A program made the translations under genes and the position numbers. Of a DNA stretch of 64,000 nucleotides, positions 58,888 to 64,000 are shown in pieces (position 1 is the first letter of the stretch; every line of letters starts with the position of its first letter). The DNA lies in the NCBI GenBank assembly GCA_017936665.1, contig JAGBFB010000021.1, positions 29,279-93,278 of the forward strand, written 5' to 3'. Source of the DNA: Spirochaetaceae bacterium. Its GTDB lineage: Bacteria > Spirochaetota > Spirochaetia > Treponematales > Treponemataceae. Under the pieces are notes generated by a model. That model did no database searches. It had not been told where the DNA came from and saw only the letters and a list, made by a program, of their open reading frames with translations.

Positions 58888-60666
58888 ATGGCAGGTTATT
58901 TTGATTCATTTGATATTGCTGTAGTTGGTGGAGGCCACGCTGGAATAGAAGCCTCTCTTGCTTCAGCTCGTTTAGGTTTAAAAACACTTTTAATTACACA
59001 AACAATCGACTCAATTGGAAGAATGTCTTGTAATCCTTCTATCGGGGGAATTGCAAAAGGAAATATCGTTAGAGAAATTGACGCTCTCGGTGGCGAAATG
59101 GGTCATATCATCGATAAAACTATGATTCAATTTAGAATGTTGAATAAAAGTCGTGGACCTGCTGTTCAAGCTCCTCGTTCTCAAGCAGATAAATTAGCTT
59201 ATGCAGAATTAGCTCGACAAACTATCGAAAAACAAGAAAACTTAGATACCTTGCAAGATACTGTTGTTGACCTAGAAGTTTCTGATTTATCAACAGAAGA
59301 AGCAAATTCAAGAAAGAAAATAACTGCCGTAATTACTGAACGAGGAAGAAGAATTCCTGTAAAAGCAGTAATTTTAACAACTGGAACTTTTTTAGGTGGC
59401 AAAATTTTTATCGGAGAATACGACGCTCCTCACGGAAGAATTGGTGAAATTGGTGCCTTCGGATTAACTGAATCTTTAGAAAAAATTGGTTTCAAAACAG
59501 GTAGATTAAAAACAGGAACTCCTCCAAGAATTTTAAAACCTTCAATAGATTTTTCTCAACTTGAAGAACAATTTGGTGATGACATAATCGTTCCTTTTTC
59601 TTTTGATACAGAAAAAATTGAACGCCCAATGGTTAGTTGTCACTTAGTTTATACCAATGAAAATACTCATAGAATTATCCGAGAAAATATTGGTCGCTCT
59701 CCTTTATACAGTGGAAAAATCAGTGGTGTTGGTCCTAGATATTGCCCTTCTATCGAAGATAAAGTCATGCGATTTGCAGAACGAGAACGCCATCAATTAT
59801 TTTTAGAGCCAGAAGGTCTTGCCACAGAAGAAATGTATTTAAATGGATTTTCTTCATCTTTGCCAGAAGAAGTGCAAGATAGATTTTTGCGAACTTTGCC
59901 TGGTTTTGAAAATGCAGTTGTTTCTCGTCCAGGCTATGCAGTTGAATATGATTACATAGAACCTACTCAACTTTATCCATCTTTAGAAACAAAATTAGTT
60001 AGTGGACTATTTAACGCCGGACAAATCAACGGAACTTCTGGATACGAAGAAGCTGCCGCCCAAGGTTTGATGGCTGGAATTAACGCAAGTCTTTTAGTTA
60101 AGGCAGAAAAATCTGGTGAAAAATACGAACCATTGATTTTAGCAAGAAACGAAGCCTATATCGGTGTTTTAATTGATGATTTAGTAACTTTGGGAACAAA
60201 AGAACCTTACAGAATGTTTACTGCTCGAGCCGAACATCGTTTACAGTTACGCCACGATACAGCAGATGAACGTTTAACTGAAAAAGCTTGGAAAATCGGA
60301 TTAAAATCTGATGCTCAATATGCAAAGGTACAAAACAAAATAAACAAAAAAGCAGAAATTCTAGAATACTTGCAAAAAGGAAAGAAATTTGATGAATCAA
60401 TTTACGAACCTTCTATTTTAGAATCTGCTCAAATTGATTATAAATATTCTCACTATATCGAAAAACAAGAAAAGCGAGTTGCAAAACTTCAAAAAATGGA
60501 AAATTGCCACATTCCAGAAAATTTTGATTATTCAAAAATTCCGGGGCTTTCAGCAGAATCAAGACAGAAATTAGAAAAAATAAGACCTGTCACATTAGGA
60601 CAGGCCAATCGTATTTCTGGGATTCGTTCCTCAGATATTATGTTATTAATGGTTTACTTAAGATAA
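58888..60666 (+). CDS. mnmG: tRNA uridine 5-carboxymethylaminomethyl modification enzyme MnmG
   Basis: FAD-binding subunit that, with MnmE, modifies wobble uridine 34. The 592 residues show the N-terminal [28 protein letters not shown], the central [11 protein letters not shown] and [14 protein letters not shown], and the C-terminal [18 protein letters not shown] helical domain. It lacks ~30 C-terminal residues relative to E. coli (629). TTGCAT-N17-TATACT ends 7 bases before ATG 58888, excluding the in-frame start at 58852. mnmE is not in the window. Confidence 0.95.
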   Translation: MAGYFDSFDIAVVGGGHAGIEASLASARLGLKTLLITQTIDSIGRMSCNPSIGGIAKGNIVREIDALGGEMGHIIDKTMIQFRMLNKSRGPAVQAPRSQADKLAYAELARQTIEKQENLDTLQDTVVDLEVSDLSTEEANSRKKITAVITERGRRIPVKAVILTTGTFLGGKIFIGEYDAPHGRIGEIGAFGLTESLEKIGFKTGRLKTGTPPRILKPSIDFSQLEEQFGDDIIVPFSFDTEKIERPMVSCHLVYTNENTHRIIRENIGRSPLYSGKISGVGPRYCPSIEDKVMRFAERERHQLFLEPEGLATEEMYLNGFSSSLPEEVQDRFLRTLPGFENAVVSRPGYAVEYDYIEPTQLYPSLETKLVSGLFNAGQINGTSGYEEAAAQGLMAGINASLLVKAEKSGEKYEPLILARNEAYIGVLIDDLVTLGTKEPYRMFTARAEHRLQLRHDTADERLTEKAWKIGLKSDAQYAKVQNKINKKAEILEYLQKGKKFDESIYEPSILESAQIDYKYSHYIEKQEKRVAKLQKMENCHIPENFDYSKIPGLSAESRQKLEKIRPVTLGQANRISGIRSSDIMLLMVYLR

Positions 60667-61584
60667 TTATTTTTTGTAACTATCTACGCTTTCTTTAAGA
60701 ATTGCTTTAACTTGGTCTTCAGTGAGTACATTTGCGTTAATTAAATCAGCACATTGTTCACTTACTGAACGGTTAAAGAAAAGTAAATCATCTGTACAAA
60801 TTGTAACAGGAATTCCACATTCAACAATCTTTTTGATAGGATGTTCTTCTAGGGAATTTACTGCAGAAAGCATTACATTACTAGCAGGTGTTATATTACA
60901 TCGGATATTTCTATCTTTCATAAATTGTAATACGCTATCGTCTTTTGCAGCTCCAATTCCATGTTGAACTTCATCAAGTTCAAAAAATTCAATAAAACTA
61001 CGAACAGAAGCAGCATCTGAAAATTCACCAACATGAGCTTTTTTCTTAATTCCCAAACGCCCTGCCATTTCATAAATGTATTTGAACTGGTCAATTCCAT
61101 CTTCAACTTCTGGACCATACAAATCGATACTTTTGAAAATTCCACTTTCAAGAAGTGGTGGAACCCAAGCATCTATTTTTGTTTTATCAAATAGTTTTCC
61201 CATTCCAAGTTCTGGACGAACATCTATTTTATCAGCAAATTTTTTTACGATACCGTCGATTAATTCTACATACTTATCAACACTATCACTACAATGGTGA
61301 ACAAAACTGATATCAAAACTTCCCTCAAGAATTGTAACTCCATCGGCAATTGCATCTTTTATAGAAAGTGTTACTAAATCCTGAACATCTTTTGCAGTCG
61401 CACTTCTGTTTCGGGTATATTGTCCGATAACTTCATGCATTTCTCCAAGACCATTCATCTTTCTTGGAAAATTTGGGATGTAAAAACCTGCCCACGGAAC
61501 ATAAGAAGCGTAACGCATACCTAAGTTTAGGTGATTATGTGCATCTACTTTTTCAAGTGATAAAAAATCTGACACATTGGCCAT
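60667..61584 (-). CDS. Adenosine deaminase-family hydrolase
   Basis: 305 residues of the amidohydrolase fold: KVDAHNHLNLG with the HxH metal ligands, KKAHVGEFSDAASVRSF with the third His and Glu, VQHGIGAA, and VTICTDDLLFFN with the metal-binding Asp. Similarity to adenosine/AMP deaminases is clear, but the central region differs from Add and the exact purine substrate is uncertain. GAGGTAA is before the ATG. The gene is convergent with mnmG and abuts its stop. Confidence 0.78.
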   Translation of the reverse strand: MANVSDFLSLEKVDAHNHLNLGMRYASYVPWAGFYIPNFPRKMNGLGEMHEVIGQYTRNRSATAKDVQDLVTLSIKDAIADGVTILEGSFDISFVHHCSDSVDKYVELIDGIVKKFADKIDVRPELGMGKLFDKTKIDAWVPPLLESGIFKSIDLYGPEVEDGIDQFKYIYEMAGRLGIKKKAHVGEFSDAASVRSFIEFFELDEVQHGIGAAKDDSVLQFMKDRNIRCNITPASNVMLSAVNSLEEHPIKKIVECGIPVTICTDDLLFFNRSVSEQCADLINANVLTEDQVKAILKESVDSYKK

Positions 61585-61672
61585 TAGCTTACCTCATATA
61601 ATTCTTAAATTTTTAGTTTTCTGATACGATTATCGGCATAAAAGTATTAAAACTTTAGTCTTTAATATTATA

Positions 61673-63466
61673 TCAAATTTTCAAATTAGAAATTTGTTCA
61701 ACTAAATCTGCAAATTTATTTAATGCCGCTTGAATTGGTTCTGGCTTTGACATATCAACACCAGCAAGTTTTAAAGAATCAATAGGATATCTTGAACCAC
61801 CTGATTTTAAGAATTTATAATAATCTTCTAATTCAGATTTTCCACCATTTAAAACTCTATCAGATAAAGCAAGGGCAGCAGAAATTCCCGTTGAATACTT
61901 GTACACATAGAAAGAATTGTAAAAATGAGGAATGCGTAATCCTTCTAAATCACTTTCTTCTTCAAAAACCATTTCTGGACCAAAATAATCTTGCAAAAGT
62001 TTTCTGTATTCGGAGCGTAAAACTTCAACAGAAAGTGGAGTTCCATTTTCAACTAGTTCATGAGCTTTAAGTTCGTACTCTGCAAACATTGTTTGTCGAT
62101 GTAAAGTTGCCAACACATCAGATGCTCTTGTGCAAAGTAGATAGGCTTTCATTTTTTCATCAGTAGTATTTTTAAGAAGATATTCAAATAGTAATTGTTC
62201 ATTAAAAGTAGATGCAACTTCTGCTTCAAAAATTGTGTAATCGTAACACATAAATGGATTTGACTTTGCAGAAAAATATGAATGCATAGAATGTCCACCT
62301 TCGTGGGCCATTGTAAAAACATCACGCAAAACATCTTCTTTGTAGTTTAAAAGAATGTAAGGATAACCTGTGTAAGCTCCCGCTGAAAATGCTCCACTTC
62401 GTTTGCCTTTGTTTTCGTATCGGTCTACCCAACCATTTAATAATCCGTTGCAAAGAATATCAGTGTAATCTTTCCCTAAAGGTGAAAGGGCATTTCTTAA
62501 AATTTCAACTGCTTCTTCGTAAGGAGTTGTACATTTAATTTCTGAAACTAAAGGAGTGTAAACATCGTAGTGTCGTAATTCGTCTAGTTTTAAGATTTTT
62601 TTTCGTAGTGAATAAAATTTATGTAAGGTACTTAAATTTTCTCTTACAGTAGAAATTAAATTTCTGTAAACTTCTTCTGGAACATTGTCTGGGTATAAAG
62701 CCATTTGTAAAGAAGATTTATAACCTCTTGCACGAGCATGATAAATATCTTGTTGAACATTTCCAGCGTACAAAGTTGCAATTGTGTTTTTGTGATTATC
62801 AAAAGTTTTATAGAATTTTGTGTAGGCTTCTTTTCGGATATTTCTATCAGGATTTTCCATAAAACTAGAATAAGTAGTTTGTGTTAAAGGTAATTCTCCT
62901 TCTGGAGTTTTTACAGTTCCAAAATCCATATCCACATTTGTTAGCATAGAAAATGCTTTTTTTGCTGTTCCACTGGATTCTGCTTGAAGGGCAAAAAGAC
63001 GCTCTTCTTTTTCTGATAGAATATATGGTTTTTGATGTAGTAATTTTTCTAAGAAAATTTTGTAGGCAGCATAATCTGGAAGATTCATTCTTGTTTTAAG
63101 TTCTTCTTCTGGGATTTCTTGAATTTCAGTTACGATAAAACAAGTTTTAGTTTGGGCTTCAACAGCTGCCATCATATATCGCCCTTGTTTATCTTGATAA
63201 GTTGAATCTCCTGCGTCCGTTGTTGTTAATAAAAATGCATAAGACCCAACAGATTCAGCAATTTGTTCCATTTCTTCATTGAGTTTTAAAACTTCAAGCA
63301 TCTTTTGTGCAGAATCTTTTATTTGTCCTTGGTATTCAGAAATTTTGTTTGCAATTTCAGTTATTTTTGAAAGAGAAACTTCCCAATCCTGTTCTGTTTT
63401 AAAAAGAGAAGTTAAATCCCACTTGTCTGATTGTTTTACATCTTTTCTTAAAGGTATAGTTTTCAT
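61673..63466 (-). CDS. pepF: Oligoendopeptidase F
   Basis: An M3B-family cytosolic zinc peptidase that trims short peptides. The 597 residues carry the zinc motif AHEGGHSMHSYFS (HExxH) near residue 380 and a downstream Glu in FEAEVASTFNEQLLFEYLL. The helical N-terminal domain, KTIPLRKDVKQSDKWDL, is typical for PepF. ATG 63466 is preferred because GGAGG is 14 bases upstream; an in-frame ATG at 63487 overlaps that GGAGG. TTGCTA-N18-TATACT lies upstream. Confidence 0.92.
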   Translation of the reverse strand: MKTIPLRKDVKQSDKWDLTSLFKTEQDWEVSLSKITEIANKISEYQGQIKDSAQKMLEVLKLNEEMEQIAESVGSYAFLLTTTDAGDSTYQDKQGRYMMAAVEAQTKTCFIVTEIQEIPEEELKTRMNLPDYAAYKIFLEKLLHQKPYILSEKEERLFALQAESSGTAKKAFSMLTNVDMDFGTVKTPEGELPLTQTTYSSFMENPDRNIRKEAYTKFYKTFDNHKNTIATLYAGNVQQDIYHARARGYKSSLQMALYPDNVPEEVYRNLISTVRENLSTLHKFYSLRKKILKLDELRHYDVYTPLVSEIKCTTPYEEAVEILRNALSPLGKDYTDILCNGLLNGWVDRYENKGKRSGAFSAGAYTGYPYILLNYKEDVLRDVFTMAHEGGHSMHSYFSAKSNPFMCYDYTIFEAEVASTFNEQLLFEYLLKNTTDEKMKAYLLCTRASDVLATLHRQTMFAEYELKAHELVENGTPLSVEVLRSEYRKLLQDYFGPEMVFEEESDLEGLRIPHFYNSFYVYKYSTGISAALALSDRVLNGGKSELEDYYKFLKSGGSRYPIDSLKLAGVDMSKPEPIQAALNKFADLVEQISNLKI

Positions 63467-63585
63467 AAGATAAATAAAATCCTCCATTATTGTACAAAGT
63501 ATACAACAAATAGGAATGTAGTAGCAAGGAAAAATTTTATGTAGATGTAGTATTGTCTATGATAAATTGATGATATGGAAATACT

Positions 63586-64000
63586 CTACTTTAGACTTTT
63601 TACAGTTTCTATTGAAAGTCCAGTTCCTTGAGCAACTTGTTCAACCGATAATCCCATAGAAATGAAATTCTTAGCAGTTTAGATGGCTTTTTGTTGAGCA
63701 CCGTCTTCGTAGGCTTCCTGTCGTTGAACAGCGATATCTGTGTCGTAGTCATATTCTGTTAGTAACATGTTTTCAACCTCCGTGGATTTTCGGCTAAGAT
63801 AATCTGAAAGAAAGCCTTGTTTTATGGATTGCTTTATTGCGACTGTAAGTGCCTCTGGGATTTTGTTTTCGATGTTGAATTTCACTTGCTCCATAAATTC
63901 CGAATATTCCTTGAGAGCCTCGCAACGATTTAAAACAGGATTTTCTTTATCTACATTAATATTAATCACTTTTACAGATATTTCAAGAGGAAAGTTTTTA
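63586..64000 (-). pseudogene. Rpn/PD-(D/E)XK nuclease-family transposase-like protein, stop-interrupted and cut by the window edge
   Basis: The frame is open from the right edge (FPLEISVKVININVDKENP), through CEALKEYSEFMEQVKFNIEN and MLLTEYDYDTDIAVQRQEAY, to a TAA at 63679-63681. In the same frame translation would continue TAKNFISMGLSVEQVAQGTG and LSIETVKSL to TAG at 63586, which is the usual C-terminus of these proteins. A single base change (GAA or AAA to TAA) therefore removes about 31 residues. The catalytic N-terminal nuclease part is beyond the window. Function of the shortened form is uncertain. Confidence 0.75.

Noticed and set aside
63487..63540. Leaderless start of pepF at 63487
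   Set aside because: The GGAGG lies immediately after that ATG, and the MKTIPLRKD start is the family-typical N-terminus, so 63466 is preferred, though not certain.

Overview
This is a low-GC chromosomal window that I read as a host- or gut-associated Treponema-like spirochaete. The evidence is the very AT-rich coding style, the aroK/dnaX/ybaB/recR cluster, an XPB-type helicase with a separate partner gene, soj/spo0J, a PASTA/fmt/def cluster, proABC, an anaerobic (class III) ribonucleotide reductase, a flavodiiron protein, and many lipoproteins and outer-membrane-barrel-like proteins. No species marker such as rRNA lies in the window, so the genus call is an inference. Both window edges cut through genes.

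Layout. 1-9 kb: the N-terminal part of a TPR-type protein, a pyrF/pyrK-pyrD operon with a fused orotate-reductase/dihydroorotate dehydrogenase, a lipid-kinase-like gene, recR-ybaB-dnaX and aroK. 9-15 kb: a PrsW-like protease, initiator tRNA, a beta-barrel outer-membrane protein, a small alarmone synthetase, an RNase III-like protein with two dsRNA-binding-like regions, and an ATP-grasp enzyme. 14.5-18 kb: nrdG, a 54-residue separate glycyl-radical domain, a 157-bp structured tandem repeat and a large NrdD, behind an NrdR-box promoter. 18-31 kb: a SecB-like protein, a one-chain ECF transporter module (EcfA-EcfA-EcfT), an aminotransferase with an Lrp regulator, a TetR regulator and alpha-glucan hydrolase sharing a palindromic operator, an RNA methyltransferase, and XPB with its partner. 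31-36.5 kb: metF, an Nfu-type scaffold, a frameshifted methyltransferase, parAB and mntP.

36.5-40.3 kb is the accessory hot spot. It holds a compact locus with the full architecture of a par/Fst-type type I toxin-antitoxin: a 33-residue membrane peptide, a convergent antisense RNA, a shared terminator, and repeats over the ribosome-binding site and start codon. Next come a DUF4298 gene, a VapBC-type module bracketed by an 84-bp duplication of the 3' end of that gene, an AAA/DUF4143 ATPase bracketed by a duplicated piece of terminator, and a lipoprotein whose promoter spacer carries a run of eight G.

40-64 kb: an Aat-like transferase, a flavodiiron protein, a membrane-anchored LuxR regulator, a membrane fusion protein (DUF1295 plus a FAR-17a-like half), a class III nucleotide cyclase, an NhaC antiporter, PASTA-fmt-def, proABC, a chemoreceptor-like protein, mnmG, an adenosine-deaminase-like enzyme, oligoendopeptidase F, and a nonsense-interrupted Rpn/PD-(D/E)XK nuclease.

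A window-wide pattern is promoters whose -10 box ends only 6-8 bases before the start codon with no Shine-Dalgarno sequence, implying many leaderless mRNAs. This changes several start-codon choices made here.
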